Of a stretch of 64,000 nucleotides of DNA, positions 47,777 to 57,768 are shown in pieces. Origin of the DNA: Paracoccus litorisediminis. Lineage in GTDB: Bacteria; Pseudomonadota; Alphaproteobacteria; Rhodobacterales; Rhodobacteraceae. Position 1 is the stretch's first letter. The number at the start of each line of letters is the position of its first letter. Under the pieces are notes generated by a model that searched no databases, had not been told where the DNA came from, and was given only the letters and a program-made list of their open reading frames with translations. The translations under genes were made by a program, and so were the position numbers. The stretch spans positions 1 through 64,000 of the forward strand of contig NZ_WMIG01000005.1 in the NCBI RefSeq assembly GCF_009711205.1, written 5' to 3'.

Positions 47777-48292
47777 ATGAGCGACGACAAGAAACCCGCA
47801 GGTCAGGACGAACGCACCAGCCAAGACGACGTGGCATTCATCCAGGCGCTGGCCGAGCTGCTCAACCGCAACGAACTGACCGAACTGTCGGTCAAGCGCG
47901 AATACAGCGAAAACGACCGCCTGACCGTGAGCCTGTCGAAACAGGGCAAGCAGGTCATCCAGGCAGTCGCGGCCCCCGCCTTTGCTGCCGCTGCCCCTGC
48001 TGCCGTGGCCGCCGCGCCCGCCGCCGCACCGGCCGCAAGCGAAGACCCGGCCAGCCTGCCCGGCATCGTCACCTCGCCCATGGTCGGCACCGCTTATCTG
48101 GCCGCCGAGCCGGGTGCTGCGCCGTTTGTCGCCATCGGCAAGCAGGTCAAGGAAGGCGAGACCCTGCTGATCGTCGAGGCCATGAAGACCATGAACCACA
48201 TCCCCTCGCCCCGCTCGGGCACGGTCAAGCGCATTCTTGTCGACGATGGCAGCCCGGTCGAGTTCGGCGCGCCCCTGATGGTCGTCGAGTGA
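47777..48292 (+). CDS. accB: Biotin carboxyl carrier protein of acetyl-CoA carboxylase
   Basis: 171 residues. N-terminal domain ([24 protein letters not shown]) is followed by an Ala/Pro-rich flexible linker (about 60-95) and a C-terminal biotinyl domain with the biotinylated lysine in [12 protein letters not shown] (residue 137). It carries CO2 on biotin from AccC to the carboxyltransferase in the first step of fatty acid synthesis. It has Thr instead of the more usual Leu/Met after the lysine. accC starts seven bases after its stop. Confidence 0.96.
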   Translation: MSDDKKPAGQDERTSQDDVAFIQALAELLNRNELTELSVKREYSENDRLTVSLSKQGKQVIQAVAAPAFAAAAPAAVAAAPAAAPAASEDPASLPGIVTSPMVGTAYLAAEPGAAPFVAIGKQVKEGETLLIVEAMKTMNHIPSPRSGTVKRILVDDGSPVEFGAPLMVVE

Positions 48293-48299
48293 GGCCCTG

Positions 48300-49655
48300 A
48301 TGTTCGACAAGATCCTGATCGCCAACCGGGGCGAGATCGCCCTGCGCGTGATCCGCGCCTGCCGCGAGATGGGCATCGCCTCGGTCGCGGTCCATTCGAC
48401 CGCCGATTCGGACGCGATGCATGTCCGCATGGCCGATGAATCGGTCTGCATCGGCCCGCCTTCCTCATCGGAAAGCTACCTGTCCATGTCCGCGATCATC
48501 GCCGCTTGCGAGATCACTGGCGCGCAGGCGATCCATCCGGGCTATGGCTTCCTTTCGGAAAACGCTGGCTTTGTGCAGATGGTCGAAGACCATGACATCG
48601 CCTTCATCGGCCCCTCGGCCGAGCATATCCGGATCATGGGCGACAAGATCACCGCCAAGGATACCGCGAAATCGCTGGGTATTCCGGTGGTTCCGGGTTC
48701 TGACGGCGGCGTGCCCGACGTGGCCTCGGCACTGCGCGTCGCGGCTGAAATCGGCTATCCGGTCATCATCAAGGCCACCGCCGGCGGCGGCGGTCGTGGC
48801 ATGAAGGTCGCGCTGGACGAAGCCGCGCTGGAAACCGCTTTCCGCACCGCGCGCTCGGAATCCAAGGCGGCCTTCGGCAATGACGAAGTCTATATCGAGA
48901 AATACCTGCAGCGCCCGCGCCATATCGAGATCCAGGTCTTTGGCGATGGCCGTGGCCGCGCAGTCCATCTGGGCGAGCGCGACTGCTCGCTGCAACGCCG
49001 CCACCAGAAGGTGCTGGAGGAGGCCCCCGGCCCCGCCATCACCCCCGAACAGCGCGCCCGCATTGGCAAGATCTGCGCCGACGCGATGTCGCAGCTGGGC
49101 TATCGCGGCGCCGGCACCATCGAATTCCTGTTCGAGGATGGCGAGTTCTACTTCATCGAGATGAACACCCGCCTGCAGGTCGAGCATCCGGTGACCGAAG
49201 CGATCTTCGACGTGGATCTTGTCCGCCAGCAGATCCTTGTCGCCGCTGGCGAGGAAATGGAGTTCCGCCAAGAGGATCTGAAGATCCGCGGCCACTCCAT
49301 TGAAGTGCGGATCAACGCTGAAAAGCTGCCGAATTTCACGCCCTCTCCGGGCAAGATCACCCAGTATCACGCGCCGGGTGGCCTGGGCGTTCGCATGGAT
49401 TCGGCGATCTATGACGGCTACAAGATCCCGCCCTATTACGACAGCCTGATCGGCAAGCTGATCGTGCATGGCCGCGACCGGCACGAGGCGCTGGCCCGTC
49501 TGGACCGCGCTCTTGGCGAACTGATCGTGGACGGGGTCGACACCACCGTGCCGCTGTTCCGGGCCCTGCTGCAGAACCCGGACATCCAGAGGGGCGATTA
49601 TTCGATCCACTGGCTGGAAAAATGGCTTGCCCAGATGGCCAATCAGGACAGCTAA
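48300..49655 (+). CDS. accC: Biotin carboxylase of acetyl-CoA carboxylase
   Basis: 451-residue ATP-grasp enzyme that carboxylates the biotin on AccB using bicarbonate and [27 protein letters not shown] at the N-terminus (split 2-25), glycine-rich ATP loop [41 protein letters not shown] with the catalytic/metal residues (split 275-305), and the C-terminal barrel-sandwich domain are all present. Standard length. It is in an operon with accB, and aat follows after six bases. Confidence 0.98.
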   Translation: MFDKILIANRGEIALRVIRACREMGIASVAVHSTADSDAMHVRMADESVCIGPPSSSESYLSMSAIIAACEITGAQAIHPGYGFLSENAGFVQMVEDHDIAFIGPSAEHIRIMGDKITAKDTAKSLGIPVVPGSDGGVPDVASALRVAAEIGYPVIIKATAGGGGRGMKVALDEAALETAFRTARSESKAAFGNDEVYIEKYLQRPRHIEIQVFGDGRGRAVHLGERDCSLQRRHQKVLEEAPGPAITPEQRARIGKICADAMSQLGYRGAGTIEFLFEDGEFYFIEMNTRLQVEHPVTEAIFDVDLVRQQILVAAGEEMEFRQEDLKIRGHSIEVRINAEKLPNFTPSPGKITQYHAPGGLGVRMDSAIYDGYKIPPYYDSLIGKLIVHGRDRHEALARLDRALGELIVDGVDTTVPLFRALLQNPDIQRGDYSIHWLEKWLAQMANQDS

Positions 49656-49661
49656 GCGGAC

Positions 49662-50297
49662 ATGACCGAACTGACCGCGGAAAGACTGCTTCTGGCTTAT
49701 GCGCAGGGCGTCTTTCCGATGGCCGAATCCGCGACCGACGCCCATCTGTACTGGTTCGATCCGCCCGAGCGCGGCATCCTGCCGGTAGGGGGCGTCCATG
49801 TCTCGCGCTCAATGCGGCGTTGCCTGCGGCACAGCGGCTGGCATGCCAGCGTCAATCGCGACTTTCTCGGTGTGATCGCAGGCTGCGCTGACCGGCCCGA
49901 GACCTGGATCAACGCGCCCTTGGTCGATCTGTACATGCAGCTGCACCGTATGGGACACGCGCATTCGCTGGAAATCTACGAAGGCGATACGTTGGTCGGT
50001 GGCACCTACGGCATTTCGCTGGGGGCGGCTTTTTTCGGGGAAAGCATGTTCTCGCGTCGCACCAACGCCTCCAAGGCGGCGCTGATCTGGATGTCACATC
50101 ACCTGCGCCGCAGCGGCTTCACGCTGTGGGATACGCAATATGGCACGTCGCATCTGGCCTCGATGGGCGGTCAGGTCATTTCGCGGCAGGAGTACCGGCG
50201 CAAGCTGGCCATGGCGATCCGCAGGCCCGCCGATTTCGCCGCCCATGCCCTGCCGGGCATTCAGCCCCTGTTGCAGGACATGACCCACACGTCATAG
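49662..50297 (+). CDS. aat: Leucyl/phenylalanyl-tRNA--protein transferase
   Basis: 211-residue enzyme that attaches Leu or Phe from aminoacyl-tRNA to proteins with N-terminal Lys or Arg, marking them for ClpS/ClpAP degradation (N-end rule). Hallmarks are LLLAYAQGVFPMAES, YWFDPPERGILP, RSMRRCLRHSGWHASVNRDF and VGGTYGISLGAAFFGESMFSRRTNASK (split 105-135). Full length. It lies directly after accC and its 3' end overlaps the convergent DUF2155 gene by 37 bases. Confidence 0.97.
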   Translation: MTELTAERLLLAYAQGVFPMAESATDAHLYWFDPPERGILPVGGVHVSRSMRRCLRHSGWHASVNRDFLGVIAGCADRPETWINAPLVDLYMQLHRMGHAHSLEIYEGDTLVGGTYGISLGAAFFGESMFSRRTNASKAALIWMSHHLRRSGFTLWDTQYGTSHLASMGGQVISRQEYRRKLAMAIRRPADFAAHALPGIQPLLQDMTHTS

Positions 50298-50767
50298 CGC
50301 GGGTCATCCATTGCCGAAAGCGCGGGGGACGAGGCGATCATCCAGCCCGCAAAGACCGTATGATTGGCGCGCGTGTCAAAGACCGTCAGTTCGGCATAGG
50401 CGTCAGATTCCGGGTCCTTGGCAGGATAGCGGCACTCGGCAAGCGTCACTTGCAAGCGACCGAATTCGGCCTTTTCCCCGGCAGCCATGGTGAAATCCAG
50501 AAGCTGGCCCGTCACCTTGTCCAGCCCGCGCAGATTGGCACCCTTGGCGCGCGACGTCTCGGGGCCGCGGGCGGCGGCAACCGCCGCCTGACGTTCCGCC
50601 GCAGAGGGCTCGGCCACAACCACGTCATTCGGGTCGTCACTGAAGGCCGGGTCCATTTCAAAGTCGATGACCGGGGCGTCCTGCGGCTCTTCCTCATCCT
50701 GAGCCAGCGCCGGCACAGCGGTCAGCATCGCAAGACACAGCGCAGGGGCAAGCAGCCGTCCGATCAT
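50261..50767 (-). CDS. DUF2155 domain-containing secreted protein
   Basis: 168 residues. A Sec signal peptide (LAPALCLAMLTAVPALAQ) precedes an acidic spacer and a C-terminal DUF2155 domain with NLRGLDKVTGQLLDFTMAAG, LQVTLAECRYP, AYAELTVFDTRANHTVFAGWMIASSPALSAMDDPRYDVWVMSC (several segments). The domain is typical of Alphaproteobacteria; function unknown. Its start overlaps the mlaD-like stop (ATGA), suggesting a shared envelope-related task. The last 37 bases are antisense to aat. Confidence 0.88.
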   Translation of the reverse strand: MIGRLLAPALCLAMLTAVPALAQDEEEPQDAPVIDFEMDPAFSDDPNDVVVAEPSAAERQAAVAAARGPETSRAKGANLRGLDKVTGQLLDFTMAAGEKAEFGRLQVTLAECRYPAKDPESDAYAELTVFDTRANHTVFAGWMIASSPALSAMDDPRYDVWVMSCNRG

Positions 50768-51231
50768 TTGCCGTCCTCCGATGACTGGGCATCGACGAAT
50801 TTCATCATCAGCGACAGCAGGCTGACTGCGCCCTGCACGTCCTCGATCTCATCCCCCGGAGCCAGATTATCCGCCGCACCGCCGGGCTGCAGTTCGATAT
50901 ACGAACCGCCCAGGAGGCCATCGGTCTGAATCAGCGCAGCACTATCGGTCGGAAGCTTGATGTCGCCGGGAATGCGCAACCGGGCCTCGGCCAGATAGGT
51001 CGCGGGGTTCAACTCGACCGCGCTGACGCGTCCGACCTTGACGCCCGCGACGCGGACATCGGTGCCGACCTCGATCCCGTCGACATTCGGAAATGCCGCG
51101 CGCAATTCATAGTTTTCGCCGCCGATCCCGCGATGCGCGTTGCCTGCGGTGGACCAGAACAGGAAGCCGCCGGCGATCAGCAGGATCGCCGCCCCGACCC
51201 AAAGCTCGGCCCGTTCGGCGTTGCTCTGCAT
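50764..51231 (-). CDS. mlaD: MlaD family lipid-transport substrate-binding protein
   Basis: 155 residues: one N-terminal membrane helix (LWVGAAILLIAGGFLFWSTAG) and one MCE domain (YELRAAFPNVDGIEVGTDVRVAGVKVGRV, split 42-70; LLGGSYIELQPGG). MlaD hexamers sit on the MlaFE ABC transporter and move phospholipids between the membranes. No mlaE, mlaF or mlaC is adjacent, so it acts with partners encoded elsewhere. It lies between the NDUFA12-like gene (three bases upstream) and the DUF2155 gene. Confidence 0.9.
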   Translation of the reverse strand: MQSNAERAELWVGAAILLIAGGFLFWSTAGNAHRGIGGENYELRAAFPNVDGIEVGTDVRVAGVKVGRVSAVELNPATYLAEARLRIPGDIKLPTDSAALIQTDGLLGGSYIELQPGGAADNLAPGDEIEDVQGAVSLLSLMMKFVDAQSSEDGK

Positions 51232-51234
51232 CGC

Positions 51235-51609
51235 TTACTCAGGCTGCCAAGCGTCGTAATCGCGACGCGCAGCGGGCTCGGCGCGATACAGCGATCCGGC
51301 GGGGTGATACGCCTCGGCCGAGCCGGTCTGGTTCGGCTGGTGCGGCTTTTCCCAGGCCTTGTGGGCCAACGGCTCGGTGGTCGGCGGCTGCTTGAAGGTG
51401 TGGTGCAGCCAGCCATGCCATTCCGGAGAAACGCGGCTTGCTTCGGCCTCGCCATTATAGATGACCCAGCGCCGCTTGCCGCCGCCCGACTGGTAATAGA
51501 CGTTGCCTTGATCGTCCTCACCCACCTTCTCGCCATAAAGTTTGGTCCAGACTTGGGTGTTGATGGTCTGGCTGTTCCACCAGGTCAGAACGCGCAGCAA
51601 AAAGGACAT
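51235..51609 (-). CDS. NDUFA12-like accessory subunit of respiratory complex I
   Basis: 124-residue homologue of the mitochondrial 17.2-kDa subunit (B17.2), located at the junction of matrix and membrane arms of complex I. Conserved features: [54 protein letters not shown] (split) and ending with PHQPN and [10 protein letters not shown]. The ATG at 51609 follows GAGG; ATG 51684 in frame is upstream of the conserved start. First gene of a three-gene minus-strand run with mlaD and the DUF2155 gene. Confidence 0.95.
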   Translation of the reverse strand: MSFLLRVLTWWNSQTINTQVWTKLYGEKVGEDDQGNVYYQSGGGKRRWVIYNGEAEASRVSPEWHGWLHHTFKQPPTTEPLAHKAWEKPHQPNQTGSAEAYHPAGSLYRAEPAARRDYDAWQPE

Positions 51610-51750
51610 GGAAGCGAACCTCGTCATTCGGAGTTGGCCGAGATATGGCGCAAACCGCGCCCGAGGTCCAGTGATTGCGGACAAATCCCTTGCCGGACAC
51701 GACAGGACCGCGACAAGTTTATGTGCATTCCTGCCACCCGCGAAAATGAA

Positions 51751-51784
51751 AAAAGGCCGAGGTCGATCGCGACCCCGGCCTTTC
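51751..51784 (-). terminator. Terminator of clpX
   Basis: AAAGGCCG-A-GGTCG and CGACC-C-CGGCCTTT form a long stem around ATCG. Read on the minus strand it follows the clpX stop by 22 bases and ends in GGCCTTTTTTC, a clear T-tract. Confidence 0.9.
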
Positions 51785-51805
51785 GTTCATGCGCAGCAGC
51801 GGGCG

Positions 51806-53071
<1,266 letters not shown>

Positions 53072-53200
53072 CAGTTCGATCCTCGTTATGCCCGGACGAC
53101 CAGCCCTATCGCCGGACGTCCGCCTGTTTGTCTCACGGGCCTCGGGCCGCGTGTTGCGTCAGCGATATGTTACGAGCCGCTATGGCGCGTCACAATCCCC

Positions 53201-53231
53201 AAAAAGTGCGGTCCCGTCATGCGGGGACCGC
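53201..53231 (-). terminator. Terminator between clpP and clpX
   Basis: On the minus strand GCGGTCCC pairs with GGGACCGC and the stem is followed by ACTTTTT, two bases past the clpP stop. It likely attenuates read-through into clpX, 130 bases downstream. Confidence 0.85.
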
Positions 53232-53233
53232 GA

Positions 53234-53863
53234 TCAGGCCGTCGGATCGGCCTTGCCGCGCGCGGTCAGGATCTCGTCGATGAGACCCCATTCCTTGGCC
53301 TCTTCTGGCGACATGAAGCGGTCACGCTCCAGCGCCTGTTCGACCTCTTCCAGCGTGCGGCCGGTATGCTGGACATAGATCTCGTTCAGCCGGCGCTTGA
53401 GCTTTTCGGTCTCGCGCGCGTGGATCAGGATGTCGGTCGCCTGACCCTGGAACCCGCCCGAGGGCTGGTGGACCATCACGCGACTGTTCGGCAGCGAGAA
53501 ACGCTGGCCCGGCTGACCCGCGCATAGCAGCAGCGAGCCCATCGAGGCCGCCTGCCCCACCACCAGCGTCGAGACGCGCGGCTTGATGTATTGCATCGTG
53601 TCATAGATCGACAGGCCCGCGGTGACGACACCGCCGGGGCTGTTGATATACATGCTGATGTCCTTGTTCGGATTTTCCGCCTCAAGGAACAGCAGCTGCG
53701 CCGAAATCAACGTGGCCATGCCGTCATGCACCGGCCCGGACATGAAAATGATCCGTTCCTTCAGCAGACGCGAGAAGATGTCATAGGCCCGTTCGCCCCG
53801 GCTGGTCTGTTCGACAACCATGGGGACGAGCGTGTTCATGTAGAATTCTGCCGGATCTTGCAT
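53234..53863 (-). CDS. clpP: ClpP, ATP-dependent Clp protease proteolytic subunit
   Basis: 209-residue serine protease that forms the double-heptamer chamber. Catalytic triad: Ser107 in [10 protein letters not shown], His132 in [10 protein letters not shown] and Asp about 181 in [10 protein letters not shown]. The N-terminus contains the propeptide-like [20 protein letters not shown]. The length is standard. It lies upstream of clpX on the same strand and is divergent from pth over 193 bases that must hold both promoters. Confidence 0.98.
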   Translation of the reverse strand: MQDPAEFYMNTLVPMVVEQTSRGERAYDIFSRLLKERIIFMSGPVHDGMATLISAQLLFLEAENPNKDISMYINSPGGVVTAGLSIYDTMQYIKPRVSTLVVGQAASMGSLLLCAGQPGQRFSLPNSRVMVHQPSGGFQGQATDILIHARETEKLKRRLNEIYVQHTGRTLEEVEQALERDRFMSPEEAKEWGLIDEILTARGKADPTA

Positions 53864-54056
53864 GTCGTTCCTTGCTTTTGTCCCTGCCTAGCCTGCCGTT
53901 TCCGCGATTCGCCCTTGGGTTTCCCCCATCCGGCCTGTCTTAACCGCGAAACATTGAGAGAGTCTTAGTAACGCCCGCGACCGAGGACAAGAGAGCGTTA
54001 GAAATTGCCCCCGCCTGCCCATCCCGGTATTCTGCCCGCAATCGACGGAGAAACTG

Positions 54057-54773
54057 ATGAAACTGATCGTCGGCCTGGGCAATCCGGGCCCGAAATATGA
54101 CGCGAACCGCCACAATGTCGGCTTCATGGCGCTGGACCGCATCGCTTCGGACCACGGATTTGGGCCTTGGCGGGCGCGTTTTCAAGGCGAGACCGCCGAG
54201 GGGCGGCTGGGCGACATGCGGGTGACGCTGCTCAAGCCCACGACCTTCATGAACCTGTCCGGCCAATCGGTCAGCGAGGCGATGCGCTATCTGAAGCTTG
54301 GCCCCGAGGATGTGGTCGTCCTGCATGACGAATTGGACCTGCCCCCCGGCAAAGCGCGGCTGAAGCTGGGTGGCGGCCATGCCGGGCATAACGGGTTGCG
54401 CTCGATCCATCAGCATATTGGTGACAATTATCGCAGGCTGCGCATCGGTATCGGCCATCCGGGCCACAAGGACCGCGTGGCGGGATATGTGCTATCGGAC
54501 TTTGCCAAGGCCGAGGAAGCCGGACTGGACGACCTATTGCGCGGGATTTCGGATGGGGCGGCGGCGCTGGCCGCGGGCGATGATGCACGCTTCATGAACG
54601 CCGTGGCGGCGCGGGTCGCCCCGCCCCGGAACAGCGGCACGCGACCACAGCCCGCCGCCGTGACACAGCCAGCCACTACCAAACCGGTGGCAGTGAAACC
54701 CGAAGCCCCGGCAGTCGTTGAACCTCAGACCCTCACCGACCGGTTGCGCGCGCTGAGCGAGCGTTTCCGCTGA
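54057..54773 (+). CDS. pth: Peptidyl-tRNA hydrolase with Pro/Ala-rich C-terminal extension
   Basis: Releases tRNA from prematurely dropped peptidyl-tRNA. KLIVGLGNPGPKYDANRHNVGF carries the catalytic His19 (split at 2-23); KPTTFMNLSGQSV, VLHDELDLPPGKARLKLGGG and GHNGLRSIHQH are the other core motifs. The first 188 residues match the usual enzyme. The remaining 50 are low-complexity (GTRPQPAAVTQPATTKPVAV) ending in a short helix LTDRLRALSERFR, an extension seen in several alphaproteobacteria. The DUF2237 gene follows after 17 bases. Confidence 0.97.
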   Translation: MKLIVGLGNPGPKYDANRHNVGFMALDRIASDHGFGPWRARFQGETAEGRLGDMRVTLLKPTTFMNLSGQSVSEAMRYLKLGPEDVVVLHDELDLPPGKARLKLGGGHAGHNGLRSIHQHIGDNYRRLRIGIGHPGHKDRVAGYVLSDFAKAEEAGLDDLLRGISDGAAALAAGDDARFMNAVAARVAPPRNSGTRPQPAAVTQPATTKPVAVKPEAPAVVEPQTLTDRLRALSERFR

Positions 54774-54790
54774 CCCCGAAGGAGGCGACG

Positions 54791-55159
54791 ATGGACAGTC
54801 AGATCAACGTCCTTGGCGGCAAGCTTGACCCCTGCTCGGCCGATCCGCTGACGGGGTTCTATCGCGACGGCTGCTGCAATACCGGTCCCGAGGATACGGG
54901 CCGCCACACCGTCTGCGTAATTGTCACCGCCGAGTTTCTGGCGGTGTCGAAATATCTGGGCAACGATCTTAGCACCGCGCGGCCCGAGTTCCGTTTTCCG
55001 GGGCTGAAGCCGGGCGATCGCTGGTGCCTGTGCGCCGCGCGCTTCCTGCAGGCGGCGCAGGAATTCGCCGCGCCGCAGGTGGTGCTGGAATCCACCCATG
55101 CGCGCACATTGGACATCGTGCCGCTGGAACTGCTGCAGGCCCACGCCTTCGAAGGCTAG
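54791..55159 (+). CDS. DUF2237 family protein
   Basis: 122 residues with the full DUF2237 pattern: NVLGGKLDPCSADPLTGFYRDGCCNTGPEDTGRHTVCV (several segments), FLAVSKYLGNDLSTARPEF, and GDRWCLCAARFLQAAQE with VVLESTHARTLDIVPLELL at the C-terminus. Five conserved-position cysteines suggest metal binding, but no function is established. The ATG is preceded by AAGGAGG, an excellent ribosome-binding site. It probably shares a transcript with pth; its stop overlaps the convergent IMPACT gene in CTAG. Confidence 0.88.
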   Translation: MDSQINVLGGKLDPCSADPLTGFYRDGCCNTGPEDTGRHTVCVIVTAEFLAVSKYLGNDLSTARPEFRFPGLKPGDRWCLCAARFLQAAQEFAAPQVVLESTHARTLDIVPLELLQAHAFEG

Positions 55160-55509
55160 CTCTGAGCCAGATAATGGCGGACGGCATCGACCACGTGACG
55201 GAAACGGTCACCGCCCAGATGCTTGCCGCCATACCACCTTGTCACCACCACGACATGATCGGTCAATTCGGCCCGTTCCAGCATTTGCAGGATGATCTGG
55301 CCCGCGCCGCTTTCGCCGTCGTCATCCTTGACGCCCTCGCCCGACAGAATCGCGGCCCAGGTGTTGTGCGTGGCCTTGGCGAATCTTTTGTTGCGCTTCA
55401 ATTCGGTCAGCAGCGCCTCGGCCTCGGCGTGGTTACGCGCAGGCCCACCCGAGACGGCATAGCGCGAGCCGCGGTCGGAAATGATCTTGTCGAAAACACG
55501 CAGGCTCAT
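55156..55509 (-). CDS. IMPACT/YigZ family protein, single-domain form
   Basis: 117 residues covering only the UPF0029 (IMPACT) domain: RNHAEAEALLTELKRNKRFAKATHNTWA, VKDDDGESGAGQIILQMLE and VVVVTRWYGGKHLGGDRFRHV (listed in pieces). E. coli YigZ has a second C-terminal DUF1949 domain and about 200 residues; here the gene stops after the first domain and is not frameshifted, since its stop coincides with the neighbouring gene. Eukaryotic IMPACT affects translation control; the bacterial role is unclear. It overlaps the Fur-type gene by ATGA. Confidence 0.87.
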   Translation of the reverse strand: MSLRVFDKIISDRGSRYAVSGGPARNHAEAEALLTELKRNKRFAKATHNTWAAILSGEGVKDDDGESGAGQIILQMLERAELTDHVVVVTRWYGGKHLGGDRFRHVVDAVRHYLAQS

Positions 55510-55928
55510 GTCTTGCGGCGCACGTAAAGTTCCAGCCGGTGGCGGACGATTTCATAGCCCAGTTCGGCGGCGATCTCGGCCTGCAAACGCTCGATTCGAT
55601 CGCTGACGAATTCGGTGACCTCGCCGGTCTCGACATCGATCATATGGTCGTGATGCTTGCCATCCGCAGGCTCGAACCGCGCGGGTTCACCGGCGAATTC
55701 GACCTTCAGCACCACGCCCTGCGCTTCAAGCGCGGACAGCGTGCGATAGACAGTGGCCAGCGACACGCCCGCCCCGGCCTCGGTCGCGCGTTGGAAAAGC
55801 TGGGTCGCGTCGGGGTGATCCTCGGCCGAGGCCAGCACCCGCAACAACGCCGCCCGCTGGCGGGTGATGCGAATACCGGCGCGCCGCAGCGCATGTTCAA
55901 AGCCAAGGGCTCGGGTTTCTGCGTCCAT
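55506..55928 (-). CDS. Fur family metalloregulator, probably manganese-sensing (Mur)
   Basis: 140 residues. Winged-helix N-terminal domain RITRQRAALLRVLASAEDHPDA, recognition helix VSLATVYRTLSALEAQGVV and metal-binding dimer domain with KHHDHMIDVETGEVTEF. The region lacks the CxxC zinc pair found in Fur, Zur and PerR of many bacteria, as in alphaproteobacterial Mur/Fur proteins. It is divergent from sitABCD with palindromic sites in the 87-base gap, so it most likely represses the manganese importer when Mn2+ is replete. Iron-sensing Fur is the alternative. Co-transcribed with the IMPACT gene. Confidence 0.87.
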   Translation of the reverse strand: MDAETRALGFEHALRRAGIRITRQRAALLRVLASAEDHPDATQLFQRATEAGAGVSLATVYRTLSALEAQGVVLKVEFAGEPARFEPADGKHHDHMIDVETGEVTEFVSDRIERLQAEIAAELGYEIVRHRLELYVRRKT

Positions 55929-55942
55929 GCGCCTTTCTCACC

Positions 55943-55982
55943 CAGTTGAGAATGAATTACAACTGGCTTGACAGTTGAGAAT
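55943..55982. promoter_or_regulatory. Palindromic operator and half-site between mur and sitA
   Basis: CAGTTGAGAAT at 55943-55953 is matched by an inverted AATTACAACTG ending at 55965, a 23-bp imperfect palindrome with six-base perfect arms. The same 11 bases CAGTTGAGAAT recur directly at 55972-55982, 29 bases downstream. They lie between the divergent start codons of the Fur-family gene and sitA, as expected for a Mur/Fur-controlled promoter. Binding itself is inferred. Confidence 0.65.
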
Positions 55983-56015
55983 CGTTCGCAGATAAAGAAC
56001 AAAAATGGGGGTAGA

Positions 56016-56918
56016 ATGTTCCGCAGGACTTTTCTGGGCACCGCATTGGCCAGTGTGACGATGTCAGGGCTGGCCGCACCGGCACTGGCCCAAACCCGCC
56101 GCCCCAAGGTCGCGACCACTTTCACGATTCTGGCCGACATGGCGCGCAACGTCGCCGGGGACAGGGCCGAGATCGTGTCGATCACCAAGCCGGGCGCCGA
56201 GATCCACAATTACGAACCGACCCCCAGCGATCTGGTCGGCGCGCGCGATGCAGACCTGATCCTGCGCAATGGCATGAATCTAGAGCTGTGGTTCGAACAG
56301 TTCCTGCGCAATCTGGGCGATCTTCCCTCGGCCACGCTTAGCGAGGGGATTGAGCCGATGCCGATTTCGGGCGGCAGCTATCGGGGCAAGCCCAACCCCC
56401 ATGCCTGGATGGCACTTGATTCGGCGATGATCTATGTCGACAACATCGCCGCCGCGCTGACCCGGCTGGACCCGGCCGGAGAGGCCGAATACCGCGCCAA
56501 TGCCGATGCCTATCGCCAGCAGATCACCCAAACCGTCTCGCCGCTGCGCGATCAGGCCCGCGCCCTGCCCGAGGCCCGGCGCTGGCTGGTGACCTCGGAA
56601 GGCGCGTTTTCCTATCTGGCGCGGGATTTCCACCTGCAGGAAATGTATCTGTGGCCGATCAACGCCGATGCCCAAGGCACGCCCCAGCAGGTGCGCCGGG
56701 TGGTCGATGCCATCCGAGAACATCGGATTCCGGTGGTGTTTTCGGAAAGCACCGTGTCGGACCGTCCGGCCAGGCAGATCGCGGCGGAAACCGGGGCGCA
56801 ATATGGCGGAGTGCTGTTCGTCGACAGCCTGTCCGAACCCGATGGCCCCGTCCCGACCTATCTGGACCTGCTGCGCGTCACGTCGGAAACCATTCTCAAG
56901 GGGCTGAGCGATGCTTGA
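56016..56918 (+). CDS. sitA: SitA-type manganese/iron ABC transporter substrate-binding protein
   Basis: 300-residue periplasmic cluster A-I binding protein. N-terminal signal peptide with RRTFLGTALASVTMSGLAAPALAQ (possibly Tat-type). Metal ligands at the family positions are His64 (EIHNYEP), His129 (NPHAWM), Glu195 (VTSEGAFSYL) and Asp270 (FVDSLSEP); the Glu at position three, where ZnuA has His, points to Mn2+/Fe2+. ATG 56016 follows a GGGGGT; the TTG at 55968 belongs to the operator region. The gene overlaps sitB by 8 bases. Confidence 0.93.
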   Translation: MFRRTFLGTALASVTMSGLAAPALAQTRRPKVATTFTILADMARNVAGDRAEIVSITKPGAEIHNYEPTPSDLVGARDADLILRNGMNLELWFEQFLRNLGDLPSATLSEGIEPMPISGGSYRGKPNPHAWMALDSAMIYVDNIAAALTRLDPAGEAEYRANADAYRQQITQTVSPLRDQARALPEARRWLVTSEGAFSYLARDFHLQEMYLWPINADAQGTPQQVRRVVDAIREHRIPVVFSESTVSDRPARQIAAETGAQYGGVLFVDSLSEPDGPVPTYLDLLRVTSETILKGLSDA

Positions 56919-57768
56919 TACCGGGATCGAGGCCCATGGCCTGACCGTCACCTATCGCAACGGCTTCACCGCGTTGACCGATGCCAGCTTTACCGTCCCG
57001 ACCGGCTCGATCACCGCGCTTGTCGGCGTGAATGGGGCCGGAAAATCGACACTTTTCAAAGCGCTGATGGGCTTTGTTCCAGCGTCATCCGGCGATGTCC
57101 GCGTGCTCGGCATGACCGTCCCCGAAGCCCTGCGCCGCAACCTCATCGCCTATGTCCCGCAATCCGAGGAAGTCGACTGGAGTTTCCCCGTCCTTGTCGA
57201 GGATGTGGTGATGATGGGCCGCTACGGCCATATGGGCTTTCTGCGCCGCCCCCGCGCCGCCGACCGACAGGCCGTGGATCAGGCGCTGGACCGCGTCGGC
57301 ATGCAGGAATTCCGCCACCGCCAGATCGGCGAACTTTCCGGCGGCCAGAAGAAACGCGTTTTCCTTGCCCGCGCCCTTGCGCAGGGCAGCAGGGTCGTGC
57401 TGCTGGATGAACCCTTCACCGGCGTCGACGTGAAAACCGAGGAAGCGATCATCGGCCTGATGCGCCAGATGCGCGACGAAGGCCATGTGATGCTGGTCTC
57501 GACCCATGATCTGGGTTCGGTGCCCGAGTTCTGCGACCGGGTGGTGCTGGTCAAGGGGACGGTGCTGGCCTCGGGTCCGACCGCACAGGTCTTCACGCAG
57601 GAAAATCTGCGGCTGGCCTTTGGCGGGGTGCTGCGCCATTTCACCATCAGGGCCCAGCAATTGCATGAGGATGACGATCCCCGCGGCGTCACCCTGCTGT
57701 CCGATGAGGAACGCCCGCTGGTCTTTTATGACGGCCAGCAACGCAGCACCGAGGCCAGCGGCAAATGA
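56911..57768 (+). CDS. sitB: SitB-type manganese/iron ABC transporter ATPase
   Basis: 285-residue ABC ATPase that powers Mn2+/Fe2+ uptake. Walker A GVNGAGKSTLFKAL, Q-loop YVPQSEEVDWSFP, signature LSGGQKKRVFLARAL, Walker B VVLLDEPFTGVD and H-loop LVSTHDLGS are intact. The C-terminus (LHEDDDPRGVTLLSDEERP) is 20-30 residues longer than typical, as in the Sit family. It is translationally coupled with sitA and sitC. Confidence 0.96.
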   Translation: MLDTGIEAHGLTVTYRNGFTALTDASFTVPTGSITALVGVNGAGKSTLFKALMGFVPASSGDVRVLGMTVPEALRRNLIAYVPQSEEVDWSFPVLVEDVVMMGRYGHMGFLRRPRAADRQAVDQALDRVGMQEFRHRQIGELSGGQKKRVFLARALAQGSRVVLLDEPFTGVDVKTEEAIIGLMRQMRDEGHVMLVSTHDLGSVPEFCDRVVLVKGTVLASGPTAQVFTQENLRLAFGGVLRHFTIRAQQLHEDDDPRGVTLLSDEERPLVFYDGQQRSTEASGK

